Positions 1 through 10,000 of a stretch of 64,000 nucleotides of DNA are shown one piece after another. Source of the stretch: an uncultured Bacteroidales bacterium (lineage in GTDB: Bacteria; Bacteroidota; Bacteroidia; Bacteroidales; CAIXZF01); assembly GCA_903923925.1 (NCBI GenBank), contig CAIXZF010000113.1:1-64000 (forward strand). The letters run 5' to 3'. Positions within the stretch are counted from its first letter, which is position 1, and each line of letters opens with the position of its first letter. The translations under genes and the position numbers were made by a program. The notes under the pieces were generated by a model that was not told where the DNA came from, ran no database searches, and was given only the letters and a program-made list of their open reading frames with translations.

Positions 1-45
1 CGATGGGCGATGCCCATCGCTATTGGAAAATACCCTTTCAGGGTA
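1..45. repeat. compound hairpin repeat (REP-like), copy 1
   Basis: Two adjacent inverted repeats. CGATGGGC (1-8) pairs with GCCCATCG (12-19) across a 3-nt loop, and TACCCT (31-36) pairs with AGGGTA (40-45) across TTC; the linker is CTATTGGAAAA. The same arrangement recurs at 59198-59243 and, inverted, near 58984-59029. It is cut by the window edge. The layout resembles REP/BIME-type elements; no associated transposase is visible in the window. Confidence 0.75.
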
Positions 46-53
46 AAACTCCG

Positions 54-216
54 AAAGAAAGTCAACCATACCAGTAACCGCATAAGTGACCTTGGCTTTA
101 CCAAGCCAAAGCTTAATGTAACAATTTACCAGTTTACCAAGGTAATAATCTAGCAATGAAAGGGCATTTAGTCCTAAAAAGAAAGTCAATCATACCAGTA
201 ACCGCATAAGCGACCT
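54..216. repeat. 39-bp direct repeat pair plus shared spacer module
   Basis: A 39-bp unit at 54-92 recurs at 178-216 with two differences (positions 66 and 87 of the first copy). Between them, 110-149 is a 40-bp module starting AGCTTAATGTA that recurs at 58939-58978 with about five differences, and in both places it is followed by a GAARGGGCATTT word. This is non-coding repetitive DNA. A short open frame over 286-474 shows no protein family I recognise and is not called. Confidence 0.6.
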
Positions 217-492
217 CGTCTGGCGCGGCATCAAACCAGCACGAAGTTGGCCTGCCCCGAAGCGTCAGGCGCAGTCGCGTTGTGGTTACGAGGCCACGCG
301 GCCTTGAGCGAACTGGTCCTCTATCCTTTGCAGGAAGCCCGAAGAAAACTTCAATAAATAAAAAAGAAACGAATCAGCTTTTGAGACAGCCCCAAAAGGT
401 TTATTGTAACTTTGGTAAATTGCGACATTAGCCCATGGTATGGTACAAGGCCTTAAGTGGTGAAAAAAAGCCATTTTAAAACAGCACCGCTA
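217..492. other. gene-free stretch with a GC-rich patch and a possible IS end
   Basis: No gene is supported here. About 220-345 is clearly more GC-rich than its surroundings. At 379-393 the string TTTTGAGACAGCCCC resembles the terminal inverted repeats of some insertion sequences (IS1182-like ends), but no partner end or transposase is visible. It may be the relic of a mobile element. This is a weak inference. Confidence 0.25.
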
Positions 493-1566
493 TCAATTAT
501 TCTCCTCCGAGATCATGCCACTGCCTAAACATAATCGGCAGTCCTTGTCGTAAATAACACCGTACTGCCCGGGAGCCACACCCGGAACAGGATTATCAGC
601 AAGAATAACATGTTTCCCGTTTTCAATTAACAGTGTTCCCATGGCAAATTCCGGCGTATGCCTGATTTTAAAGGCAATTTCACCTGTTAAAGGCAATTGT
701 TTGGGCCGGCCACCAATGAGCTGAAAATCGTCGAGGTAAACTTTATCCCTGTAAATATTGATAGGGTCGTACCCGTGCGAAACATAAATCGTATTTTCCT
801 CTATTCCCTTTTTTGCTACTATCCATGGACCTTGCGAAAGACCTAAACCTTTGCGCTGCCCAATAGTATGGAACCAGAACCCTTTATGTTCCCCAAGTAT
901 GCGGCCGGTCTCCCACTCAATAATCTTTCCCTTCTTCTCCCCCACATACCTGCGGATAAATTCGTTGTAATTAATCTTTCCCAGGAAACAGATTCCCTGG
1001 CTGTCGGGGCGGCCAGCACTTGGAAGCTTCGCAGTTTCAGCAATCTCACGAACTTCTTTTTTCCACAGGCCTGAAAGCGGAAACTTGAGCTTATTCAGCT
1101 GGGCATTATTGATCTGTCCAAGGAAATAGGTCTGATCCTTATTCCGGTCTTTTGCAGTTCCAAGGTATCGAAACCCATCCTCCTCCGCTATTGCTGCATA
1201 ATGACCAGTAGTAATTGCATCATAATCCTTGCCGTATTTCTCCTCGAAACTCCCGAACTTAATCAGCTTGTTGCACATCACATCCGGATTTGGCGTGAGC
1301 CCTTTACGAACACTTTGAATGGTATAATCAACCACTCTTTCCCAGTATTCTTCCTGAAGTGACACAATTTCGAGCCGGCAAGCGTATTTTTTTGCGATAT
1401 ACTGCACGATCTCTATGTCCTCGTTGCTCGGGCAGGAAACAAAGCCAGGCTCGTTCTCAAGGCCTATTTTGATGTAAAAAATAGTGGGATCATATCCTTG
1501 CTCCTTCAAGAGGTGCACCGTAACCGAACTATCTACTCCTCCTGAAACAAGTGCTGCAATATTCAT
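493..1566 (-). CDS. mnmA: tRNA-specific 2-thiouridylase MnmA
   Basis: Thiolates U34 of the Lys, Glu and Gln tRNAs, using ATP and a relayed persulfide sulfur in the cytoplasm. The 357-aa length is normal. The PP-loop motif SGGVDSS is at residues 8-14. The two catalytic cysteines are about C98 (in MCNKLIKFG) and C193 (in GICFLG). I start at the ATG whose first base is 1566 (MNIAALVSGG). An ATG five codons upstream is in frame, but a perfect -7 promoter element (TACCTTTG, 1571-1578) lies inside that extension, so the longer start is unlikely and the mRNA may have almost no leader. Its functional partner mnmG, which acts on the same wobble base, is about 20 kb away. Confidence 0.95.
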   Translation of the reverse strand: MNIAALVSGGVDSSVTVHLLKEQGYDPTIFYIKIGLENEPGFVSCPSNEDIEIVQYIAKKYACRLEIVSLQEEYWERVVDYTIQSVRKGLTPNPDVMCNKLIKFGSFEEKYGKDYDAITTGHYAAIAEEDGFRYLGTAKDRNKDQTYFLGQINNAQLNKLKFPLSGLWKKEVREIAETAKLPSAGRPDSQGICFLGKINYNEFIRRYVGEKKGKIIEWETGRILGEHKGFWFHTIGQRKGLGLSQGPWIVAKKGIEENTIYVSHGYDPINIYRDKVYLDDFQLIGGRPKQLPLTGEIAFKIRHTPEFAMGTLLIENGKHVILADNPVPGVAPGQYGVIYDKDCRLCLGSGMISEENN

Positions 1567-1570
1567 GAGG

Positions 1571-1578
1571 CAAAGGTA
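1571..1578 (-). promoter_or_regulatory. -7 promoter element of mnmA
   Basis: TACCTTTG on the minus strand matches the Bacteroidetes consensus TAnnTTTG. It ends only 5 nt before the mnmA ATG, which predicts a leaderless or nearly leaderless transcript. Confidence 0.55.
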
Positions 1579-1587
1579 CAATTTCTA

Positions 1588-1640
1588 ATGTGCGAATGTG
1601 CTGATGTGCAAGTATGCAAGTATCCAAGTGTGCGAATTTA
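1588..1640. repeat. degenerate short tandem repeat
   Basis: Irregular 8-9 bp units of the type AATGTGCG / ATGTGCAAG run upstream of mnmA. Read on the other strand they are CAGCACAT-like words, which also occur at 39930-39955 and 59258-59303. It is low-complexity intergenic sequence. Confidence 0.5.
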
Positions 1641-1743
1641 ATATGCGGATTTCTCCGATTTCGTGGTATTAACTGTGCTTAAGTGCAAAATTTTTTTAAA
1701 GATCAATTTTTCATGACTGCCTACAATATACTTATTTTCAAGC

Positions 1744-3042
1744 CTATCTTAAAACCTTTTTCCCTTTCTCAAAGCTTACAGAATAAACAACTTTTCCGTT
1801 GCGGTCGTAATAAATCCACTTGCCGTCTTTGGCCTTGTTGATGTAATTTCCTTCAGATTGCTTTTTACCATTATCATAAAAGCTCACCCATTTTCCTTCC
1901 GGGTGGCCATCGACCAGCATCTGCTCCTGAATTTTAACGCCCTGGGCGTCGAAAAACGACCAATACCCCTGCTTCACATCGTTTTTATAGGTTCCCATAT
2001 CCTGGGTATTCCCGTTGTTATACCAGGTAGTCCAGTGGCCGTTCATAAGGCCGCCTGCATATAATCCTACAGATTGCTTTTGCCCGCTGATATACCAGAA
2101 CGTATACATACCGTCTTTCAGATCGTTTTTGTAATATGCATCGTATTTGTCGTTACCGTTGTTATACCAGCCATGCCAATGTCCATCCATCTTACCGGCT
2201 TTAAAAAATCCTTTGTCCTTTAGCTTTCCATCTTCCGTCCAGCTGCTCCATTCTCCTTCCTCTTTATCAAGAAGAAAACTGCCTTCCCGCTGTCTTATTC
2301 CGCTCTCGTACCAGGCATTCCAGAAACCGGTACGCAGATCCTTATCATAATCTCCTTTGCGCCACTTTTCTCCTGTCTTGTAATAAAAGATCCAGTTACC
2401 GCTCCGTTTTCCCTCTTTGAAGTTTCCTTTACTGCCAACTTTCCCGTTTTCATGATAAAAAACCCAGCTGCTGTCCTGGAGATCATCTAAAAGTTTTCCT
2501 TCCATTTCGGCTTTCCCGTCTTTGCGGTACCAGAATGCATATCCGTTTAGTTTTCCGTTCCTGTTTGTTCCTTTAAACTGCAAGGTTCCGTCTTCATACC
2601 AGGTACTTACTGCGCCTTCTTTCAAATCATTTTTATATTCCAACTCCTCTTTCAGCTTACCGTTTTCATACCATGTTTGCCATTTCCCGGTCTTCTTTCC
2701 TTCGTTTACCTGGCCTTCTCTTTCCTTTTGACTATTTACATACCAACTCACCTGGAGTCCGCTCTCCATCTGTATTTCACTCCATTTCTTTCCATCATCA
2801 TACCAATAGATCCATTTTCCTGTCTTTTTACCTTGCTGATACTGCCCTTCCGAGTACTTGCTTCCATTGGCATACCACGACACCCATTTCCCCTCCTCAA
2901 GGCTGTCCTTTACCATACCTTCCGATTTTTTCTGTCCGTTCGACCAGAGGTTCGTTTTGGTCTGTTGTGCGGAAAGCCTGTTACCCGCACCAGAAATAAT
3001 AAAACCCAGAAAAAGTAAACAGAGAAAATTGATTGTTTTCAT
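1744..3042 (-). CDS. exported MORN-repeat (YwqK-type) protein
   Basis: A 432-aa protein with an N-terminal signal peptide (hydrophobic to about residue 25, followed by AQQTK). It consists almost wholly of about 17 repeats of roughly 20-24 residues with the pattern W-x-x-[WF]-Y-x-[ND]-G-x-x-x-x-x-G-x-[YF]. This is the MORN-variant repeat often labelled 'toxin-antitoxin system YwqK family antitoxin'. No toxin-like partner is adjacent, so that label should not be read as function. The repeats probably form an extended beta-structure on the periplasmic or surface side. A 507-aa paralogue lies at 53752-55275. The near match CAAAAGCA upstream of the ATG (TGCTTTTG on the minus strand) is a one-mismatch -7 candidate. 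Function unknown. Confidence 0.85.
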   Translation of the reverse strand: MKTINFLCLLFLGFIISGAGNRLSAQQTKTNLWSNGQKKSEGMVKDSLEEGKWVSWYANGSKYSEGQYQQGKKTGKWIYWYDDGKKWSEIQMESGLQVSWYVNSQKEREGQVNEGKKTGKWQTWYENGKLKEELEYKNDLKEGAVSTWYEDGTLQFKGTNRNGKLNGYAFWYRKDGKAEMEGKLLDDLQDSSWVFYHENGKVGSKGNFKEGKRSGNWIFYYKTGEKWRKGDYDKDLRTGFWNAWYESGIRQREGSFLLDKEEGEWSSWTEDGKLKDKGFFKAGKMDGHWHGWYNNGNDKYDAYYKNDLKDGMYTFWYISGQKQSVGLYAGGLMNGHWTTWYNNGNTQDMGTYKNDVKQGYWSFFDAQGVKIQEQMLVDGHPEGKWVSFYDNGKKQSEGNYINKAKDGKWIYYDRNGKVVYSVSFEKGKKVLR

Positions 3043-3123
3043 TAGTATATTTTTGAATTGTTCAAAAGCACCACCTTTTACTTCAGGAGAAGGGCAAGGA
3101 CTGAGGCCCGGTTTAAACCAAAT

Positions 3124-4098
3124 TTATTTATTCCGCTCTGTAACGAAAATAACCAATTCCTCAAGCGATTTCCTGGAAGGACTTTCGGGGAAAGTATGAA
3201 GGATTGCAATTGATTTATCACGGTATTCAAGCATTTTTTTGCGGGCATACTCTATACCTCCGCTTTCATTAACCTTGTCAATAACCTTACTAACCTTCTC
3301 AGGTTCGTTATTATGCCGCTTTACAGTATTGATCACTTTCCGCTTATCCCAGAAGCCCATCTTACTGAGCATATAAATCAGAGGAAGTGTCATTTTCTTT
3401 TCTTTGATATCAATACCCCTCGGCTTTCCGATTCCGTAGTCGGCACCATAATCAAAAAGGTCGTCGCGAATCTGAAAAGCAATACCGGCAGCTTCTCCAA
3501 AATCGTGCATTTTCTTTACGATTTCTTTGGATGCTCCAACAGATTCGGCTCCTATTGATGTACAGGAAGCTATAAGTGAGGCTGTTTTCTTTTTGATGAT
3601 ATCGAAATATACATCCTCTCTTATGTCGAGGAAACGCGCTTTCTCTATCTGAAGCAATTCCCCTTCACTCATCTGCCTTGTGGCTGTAGAAACTATCCTG
3701 AGGAGCTCAAAATCGTTATTATCGATTGAAAGCAACAAGCCTCTTGCAAGCAGATAATCACCAACAAGCACTGCTATCTTATTCTTCCACAAAGCATTTA
3801 ACGAAAAGAAACCTCTTCTTTCATTGGAATCGTCAACCACATCATCGTGAATGAGAGTTGCTGTATGAAGTAATTCGATAAGGGTAGCTCCCCTGTAGGT
3901 GGAGTCGTTAATTTCGCCGCAAAGACCGGCAGTTAGAAATACGAAAAGGGGGCGTATCTGTTTCCCTTTCCGTTTCACTACATAACGCATAACAATGTCG
4001 AGTAAGGCAACATTGCTTTGCATCGCTGTTTTGAACATGGGCTCGAACGCAATCATGTGATTGCGCACAGGCTCCTGAATATTTTCGAGTTTTAGCAT
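3124..4098 (-). CDS. long-chain polyprenyl diphosphate synthase
   Basis: Adds isopentenyl units to farnesyl or geranylgeranyl diphosphate to make the side-chain precursor of menaquinone. The 324-aa protein has both aspartate-rich motifs: DDVVD at residues 85-89 and DDLFD at 212-216. The GKQIRP motif near residue 45 is also present. The open frame extends upstream to 4224, but that part overlaps the carboxypeptidase gene. I use the ATG at 4098 (MLKLENIQEP), 11 bp after that gene's stop, which fits co-transcription. No -7 element precedes it. Chain length (octaprenyl or another) cannot be read from the sequence. Confidence 0.9.
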   Translation of the reverse strand: MLKLENIQEPVRNHMIAFEPMFKTAMQSNVALLDIVMRYVVKRKGKQIRPLFVFLTAGLCGEINDSTYRGATLIELLHTATLIHDDVVDDSNERRGFFSLNALWKNKIAVLVGDYLLARGLLLSIDNNDFELLRIVSTATRQMSEGELLQIEKARFLDIREDVYFDIIKKKTASLIASCTSIGAESVGASKEIVKKMHDFGEAAGIAFQIRDDLFDYGADYGIGKPRGIDIKEKKMTLPLIYMLSKMGFWDKRKVINTVKRHNNEPEKVSKVIDKVNESGGIEYARKKMLEYRDKSIAILHTFPESPSRKSLEELVIFVTERNK

Positions 4099-4109
4099 GA
4101 TAATCGTTT

Positions 4110-5885
4110 TTACTTCAACACAACCGGCAGAACCGACCTGTCGAAGATTTTGCCTACCGGGTAAACATCTTTTTTGTTGTCCCAGTATGGCGATTTTGAA
4201 TAAAACCAGTTCAGCATATCCCATGAACTGTCTGCAAATTTAGGATCTGCGGCCTTTTTCTTCTCAAACTCTTCCTTAAGTGCCGGATCAGACTTCATCA
4301 TCTCCCTGGCCATAGTTTCCATTACATAGGATTCTGAATATTCTTTCTGCTCCAGAATACTGTTGAAAAATCCCCAATATGCCAGAGAAGTACTGGCCTT
4401 TGGCTCCAGCAGATAAGCAATAACTTTTGCCAAAGCTTGATTCATGTCTATAATAACTGAGCCAGCCTGATAAACTCTTTCCTCCTGAACAGGATCTACG
4501 TCAAATTCAACAGTTTGCCTGCCTTCGTACGATTTTGAATTGTATTTAATATTCTTAAAACGATATGATTTAACTGTAAATTTTGTTTCTCTTTCGAGTA
4601 TCGAAGTCTTTATTCCATGTAATTTAACTCTTTCAATCACATCTTTCCACTCTGCAGGTATAATATAGGCTTCAGGCAGATCAACCCTGGTTTTAACAGT
4701 AAAACGATCAAAATAAGGTATTTTGAACGTTGTTGGTGTAGTTCCGTATTTAAACCAGTTACCTCCTGTCAGATCACTTTTTTCGATAGTATAATCAACA
4801 CCCAGAAAATCAACCATAGTGCTGTCTTTCTGTGATAATTCAAAGTCAACGGGTAGGGGAGTCTTCCTGAATGAAGCACTGCCCACATCATTATTTGCCT
4901 GCTGAACTATTTTTACAAGATTCTCATAGTCTTCGCTTATTATCGACAATGTATTTTTAATCATCTCGTAAGTTGCGTTAACTCTGGTCTTATAATCTTT
5001 GAGCATATGCGTTTCTATTAGCAAACCCGGAGTATTTCTCAGCGCAGTATAACCCTGCGAAAGCATAGGCGGAGCAACTCCCGCTTCTATCCCACTGCGT
5101 GGATCATGCCAGTTGCGAAACTCTATGTATGGAAATATCGGGAGCTTTGAACTGTTCATCCGCATTTCAATTTCTTTCAGATACCGGTTTTTTTGCCACC
5201 CTGTAATAGAAGGTTCACAATTCCCGAAAATTTCAAGTCCATAGGTAAGTACATATTGATAATCTGCACCATCAGTAACATGGCAATCAATAAAGAAATC
5301 AGGCTGCCATTCGTTGAAAAGACTTAGCCAGGCCCGTGTTTCAGGGGCATCTGCTTTCATGAAATCCCGGTTCAGATTCAGGTTCATGGCATTGGTTCTC
5401 CAACCTGATTCTCTCGGACCATTCTGGTTTATCCGGTTGTGCTCTCCAAATCGCTCATGCCCGTCAACATTGAAGATCGGAATGAAAAGAATGGTAACAT
5501 GTTCAAGTAATTGCGGATATTTATTATTGATTACAATATCCCTGATTAGCATCAGGCCGGCATCTTTTCCATCGCATTCGCCGGCATGAATACAGGCCTG
5601 GATTAAAACAACAGCATTTTTCGATGCTTTCACCCCGGCCGGATCAAAGTTTCCTTTCTTATCAATAATCAACAAGGGTAGCTCACGTCCCTGGGGGCTA
5701 ACTCCAAACCCGGTGTAATGAACCATCGGTGAAGCATTTTCAAACTGACGGCAAAACCGCACTGTTTTATCGTAACGTGGAGTTTCTTTATATCCCGATT
5801 TCTCATAATAGGTCTCCCAGTTCTGAGAATATCCAAATAAACTGAATAATAGATATATGATAAATGTTGTAGTAAATATCTTCAT
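4110..5885 (-). CDS. M14 family zinc carboxypeptidase, exported
   Basis: A 591-aa protein with a signal peptide ending near residue 20 (FGYSQ). The M14 zinc site is complete: HAGE (H100, E103) and a third ligand, H202, in IDCHVTDG. The probable catalytic glutamate is E291 in LLIETHML. It likely trims C-terminal residues of peptides in the periplasm or outside the cell. A start at 5921 is possible in frame, but a perfect -7 element at 5910-5917 overlaps it, so the ATG at 5885 (MKIFTTT) is preferred. The C-terminal half after about residue 310 is a beta-rich extension seen in Bacteroidetes members. The gene lies between pfkA and the polyprenyl synthase, with no evident pathway link. Confidence 0.9.
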   Translation of the reverse strand: MKIFTTTFIIYLLFSLFGYSQNWETYYEKSGYKETPRYDKTVRFCRQFENASPMVHYTGFGVSPQGRELPLLIIDKKGNFDPAGVKASKNAVVLIQACIHAGECDGKDAGLMLIRDIVINNKYPQLLEHVTILFIPIFNVDGHERFGEHNRINQNGPRESGWRTNAMNLNLNRDFMKADAPETRAWLSLFNEWQPDFFIDCHVTDGADYQYVLTYGLEIFGNCEPSITGWQKNRYLKEIEMRMNSSKLPIFPYIEFRNWHDPRSGIEAGVAPPMLSQGYTALRNTPGLLIETHMLKDYKTRVNATYEMIKNTLSIISEDYENLVKIVQQANNDVGSASFRKTPLPVDFELSQKDSTMVDFLGVDYTIEKSDLTGGNWFKYGTTPTTFKIPYFDRFTVKTRVDLPEAYIIPAEWKDVIERVKLHGIKTSILERETKFTVKSYRFKNIKYNSKSYEGRQTVEFDVDPVQEERVYQAGSVIIDMNQALAKVIAYLLEPKASTSLAYWGFFNSILEQKEYSESYVMETMAREMMKSDPALKEEFEKKKAADPKFADSSWDMLNWFYSKSPYWDNKKDVYPVGKIFDRSVLPVVLK

Positions 5886-5909
5886 GAAAATCTGGTCAAT
5901 GATGAAGAC

Positions 5910-5917
5910 CAAAATTA
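5910..5917 (-). promoter_or_regulatory. -7 promoter element of the M14 carboxypeptidase
   Basis: TAATTTTG on the minus strand, 24 nt before the ATG at 5885. It lies in the short gap behind pfkA and suggests the peptidase has its own promoter. Confidence 0.5.
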
Positions 5918-5930
5918 ACAAATATCTCCT

Positions 5931-6968
5931 TTACTTATCGCCGAAGGAAATATCCATTTTTCGTGCTTTTCTGATGAGTGAATGATCTTCAGGAACCAGC
6001 CGTAGTTTTCCACCCACTTCATCGAGAGAAACATGAGTTATTTTATCCGCTATTGAAGCAACCATAAAGCCAAATTTCTCCTTAGAAATGAGCTCAACCG
6101 CATACGCACCATAACGTGTGGCAAGTATCCTGTCCATTGGCGAAGGACTCCCCCCGCGCTGAATGTAACCCAGAATTGTTTCCCGCGTTTCCTGGCCGGT
6201 TCTTTTTTTAATCAGATTGGCGATATACCTGCCGGCATTTTCCTTTGAAGGATTTGAAATTCCCTCTGCTACAACTACAATAGAATAAGGCTTCTTTCTC
6301 GCAGCCCTGCTTTCAAGGTAATCTGTAATCACATTTTCACTGAAGGGTATTTCCGGCAACAAAATAAGGTCGCCACCACCCGCAATTCCTGAATATAATG
6401 CCAGCCAGCCAGCATGATGCCCCATTACCTCAATAACCATTGTGCGCTTGTGCGAATTAGCTGTAGAATGAAGCCTGTCTATCGATTCTGTGGCAATCCA
6501 CACTGCCGAATCGAAGCCGAATGTTACATCTGTTCCCCAAACATCATTATCAATGGTCTTTGGTATTCCTATAACATTCAAGCCTTCTTTGGCCAGAAGA
6601 CTGGCTGTACGCTGAGTTCCGTTGCCACCAATTATCACCAGGGCACTGAGTCCTAGCTCTTCATAATGTTTCTTTATGAGCTTTGGTTTATCGGCTTTCT
6701 GACCGGAAGAATCTTTCTTGAAAATTTTTTCTCTTGAAGTTCCCAGAATAGTTCCTCCATGGGTAAGAATCCCTGAAAGGTCTTCTTCTCTCAACTGATG
6801 ATATTCCTTATTGATTAGCCCGGTAAAACCATCCGAAAATCCGATCACCTCCATGTTGTGCTCAAGAATAGCGGTTTTCCCAACACCACGAATTGCAGCA
6901 TTTATCCCGGGACAATCACCCCCGGCAGTGAGGATACCAATTCGCATCCCCTTTTTAGTTGTGGCCAT
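5931..6968 (-). CDS. pfkA: 6-phosphofructokinase
   Basis: Phosphorylates fructose 6-phosphate to the 1,6-bisphosphate in glycolysis. The 345-aa protein starts with the GGDCPG phosphate-binding loop (residues 16-21). It carries GGNGT at 114-118 and PKTIDND at 136-142. In the family's two diagnostic positions, ATP enzymes usually have Gly and Gly, while pyrophosphate enzymes have Asp and Lys. Here the pair is Gly (GGNG) and Lys (PKTID), the combination of the group III or mixed type, so phosphoryl-donor preference is uncertain though ATP is likelier. The usual GGDG aspartate is Asn here. The gene follows infB by 32 bp on the same strand with no clear promoter of its own. Confidence 0.93.
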   Translation of the reverse strand: MATTKKGMRIGILTAGGDCPGINAAIRGVGKTAILEHNMEVIGFSDGFTGLINKEYHQLREEDLSGILTHGGTILGTSREKIFKKDSSGQKADKPKLIKKHYEELGLSALVIIGGNGTQRTASLLAKEGLNVIGIPKTIDNDVWGTDVTFGFDSAVWIATESIDRLHSTANSHKRTMVIEVMGHHAGWLALYSGIAGGGDLILLPEIPFSENVITDYLESRAARKKPYSIVVVAEGISNPSKENAGRYIANLIKKRTGQETRETILGYIQRGGSPSPMDRILATRYGAYAVELISKEKFGFMVASIADKITHVSLDEVGGKLRLVPEDHSLIRKARKMDISFGDK

Positions 6969-7000
6969 GATTGATTAGGATAAGGCTCAAAAATCTGTAA

Positions 7001-10000
7001 TTATAACTTGCGTTTAACTTCGAATTCTTCGTAGCCTTCAACAATGTCGCCAACTTTAATGTCATTGAAATTATCAATACTTAAGCCGCATTCCATACTG
7101 AGGGTAACTTCTTTCGCATCATCCTTGAAGCGTTTAAGCGACGATAATCCACCTGTGAACACAACAATACCATCGCGGATAATACGTATCCTGGTATTTC
7201 TTGTAAGTTTCCCGTCTAATACCATACAACCGGCAACCGTTCCAACCTTTGTAATCTTGAATACATCTCTCACTTCAACATTGCAAAGGATTTTCTCTTC
7301 AATCTCAGGTGATAACATCCCCTCGATTGCAGATTTAATTTCGTTGATTGCATTGTAGATGATGGAGTATATGCGTATGTCGATTTCTTCCTGTTCCGCA
7401 AGTTTCCTGGCCTTTGGTGAAGGTCGTACCTGGAAGGCAACAATAATTGCGTTCGAAGCAGAAGCCAGCAATACATCCGATTCGGTAACAGCTCCCACCG
7501 ATTTGTGGATAACATTTACCAGAACCTGGTTCGTTGAAAGTTTCAGCAATGAATCGCTGAGCGCCTCTACCGATCCGTCAACATCGCCCTTAACAATAAT
7601 GTTGAGCTCTTTGAAGTCTCCGATAGCAATACGACGACCAATTTCATCAAGTGTAATATGTTTCTGTGTCCTCAGACCTTGTTCACGCTGCAGTTGCTGA
7701 CGTTTTGCAGCAATTGCCTTTGCTTCCTTCTCATCAGTCATTACATTGAAAGTATCGCCGGCCTGCGGTGCTCCTGTTAATCCCAGAAGTAACAAAGGAG
7801 TCGACGGACCCGCTGATTTGAGCGACTGGTTACGTTCGTTGTACATGGCTTTTACACGGCCGAATACAGATCCTGCTATCACAAAATCACCTGTCTTCAG
7901 GGTTCCGAACTGAACAATGATCTTTGCAACATAACCCCTTCCTTTATCAAGTGATGACTCGATAACAGTTCCAAAAGCCTTCCGTTTCGGATTGGCTTTT
8001 AATTCAAGCATTTCTGCTTCAAGAAGAACCTTCTCCAGCAATAACTCAACATTTATTCCAGCCTTGGCTGAAATCTCCTGACATTGATATTTTCCACCCC
8101 ATTCTTCAACAAGAATGTTAAGGTTAGCCAGTTGCTCCCTGATTTTTTCGGGATTCGAATTGGGTTTGTCAATTTTATTAATGGCGAATACCATTGGTAC
8201 TCCAGCTGCCTGGGCATGATTGATGGCCTCAATAGTCTGAGGCATCACAGCATCGTCTGCTGCTACAATGATGATGGCAACATCGGTTACTTTTGCTCCT
8301 CTGGCACGCATGGCAGTAAATGCCTCATGACCCGGAGTATCAAGGAATGTAATCTTTTTATCATTATCCAGTGTTACCTCGTAGGCTCCGATATGCTGTG
8401 TAATACCACCTGCTTCTCCGGCTACTACATTGGTTTTCCGAATATGGTCGAGCAGAAGGGTTTTGCCGTGGTCGACATGGCCCATAACAGCAACAATCGG
8501 TGCTCTTGGTTCCAGATCTTCCGGACTATCTACTACTTCGAGATCAGAAATCGCTTCCTGAACTTCAACACTTACAAATTCTACCTTGTAGCCAAAATCT
8601 TCAGCTATTAATACCAGTGTTTCAGCATCAAGGCGCTGATTGATGGAAACCATCAACCCAAGCGACATACATGTCGAAATAATTTCTGTTACAGGTGCAT
8701 TCATCATCACCGCCAGATCGTTGGCTGTAACAAATTCGGTAACTTTAAGCACCATTTTATCTTCTTCGGCCCTCTGCTGGTTTTCCTGCATCTGCTGGCT
8801 AACCTGATCGCGTTTCTGACGGCGGTATTTCGAAGTTTTGGATTTTCCACCCGAACTTAAACGGGCAAGAGTTTCTTTAATCTGCTTCTGAACATCTTCT
8901 TCAGAAAGCTCAACTTTCGGAATTTCCCGCTTTGGTGGTTTCTTTGCTCCGGCAACATGTGCTGGCCTTGAATGAACTTTTGTATCTTTAGATGTATCAG
9001 GAGTGGCAGCATTATCAACAGCTAAGGCCGTTTTCTTGATACGTTTCCGTTTCTTTTTCTTTGCCTTTAACTTATCTTCTGATGATGAAGCAACGGGTTT
9101 CTTTTCGGCTGGTTTGCGTTCAACGGGTAATTCAATCTTCCCGAGAATAACAGGTCCTTCAAGATTTGGAACCCTCATCTTCATGAAATTATCAGCTCTA
9201 ACAGGACCAGCAGGAACTTCAGGTACACTAATTTCGGGTTCAGCAACAACTATTGCTGCTGGCGCTGGAATTTCTGAAGAAAGTGTAGATTCAACCTTCT
9301 CCTCAATAACCGGGGTTGATTCTGCTACAGGCTCCGGAGCAACTACCTCGTCTTCTTTTTTCTCAAATTTATTTCTGTCATCCCTGCTCCTCTTTGTCGG
9401 TTTGGTTTTATAATCAATCTTATCCAGATCAATTTTGCCCAGTACCTTCAGGCCTGGAGAAGTTGAAACTTCATCTTCAATAGTTTCTGTTACATTGGCT
9501 TGCTCTGGAATTTCCGACTGATCTTCTGATTCTACTGCAGGCAGCGGAATCTCAGCAACTGGTTCCGGAATATGCACTTCTTCAACAACAACAATGGGTT
9601 CATGTACAGCTTCTGGTACTTGAACTGGTTCCGGCTCTATAACCGGCTCTGGCTTTGCAACGACTACTTCAGCTACTGGCTCTGGTTCATGCACCGGTTC
9701 AGGAACAACTACTTCAACTACTGGTTCCGGCTCAACAAAAACCGGAGCTGCCGGTTTTTCAATAATTACAGCTTTTTCCTCTGTTTTGGGTTTTTCTGTA
9801 ACTTTAGGCTTAACAGTCTTCTGTTCACGGCTGTATTCCAAAGGAACACCTTTGATGAAAAGTTCTTCAACCTCATCTTCATATTCCAGCTCTTTTTTAT
9901 GAGCACGCTGGTCGTCGATGGTAACCGTTTCACGGTTGGTATAATCAAGACCGATTTTCTTGGCCTCCTCTTTTACCTTTTTCTCGCTTTGGTATTCTTT

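Noticed and set aside
286-474. Minus-strand open frame of 62 residues at the left edge
   Set aside because: No family resemblance, no promoter, and it overlaps a GC-rich, repeat-flanked patch.
1588-1640. CRISPR-like array
   Set aside because: The units are 8-9 bp, imperfect and without regular spacers. No cas gene is present anywhere in the window.
2673-3018. Open frames antisense to the first MORN gene
   Set aside because: Repetitive MORN codons leave the opposite strand open; there is no independent evidence.
1744-3042. Reading the MORN/YwqK proteins as toxin-antitoxin antitoxins
   Set aside because: Both are exported, large and without a toxin partner; the label is a database convention.
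7504-7512. Perfect DnaA-box 9-mer TGTGGATAA
   Set aside because: Inside infB; a single box in coding sequence has no support as an origin.
8084-8611. 175-residue open frame antisense to infB
   Set aside because: It lies opposite the highly conserved G domain and has no promoter or family match. The antisense frames at 9572-10096 and 9003-9413 are rejected for the same reason.
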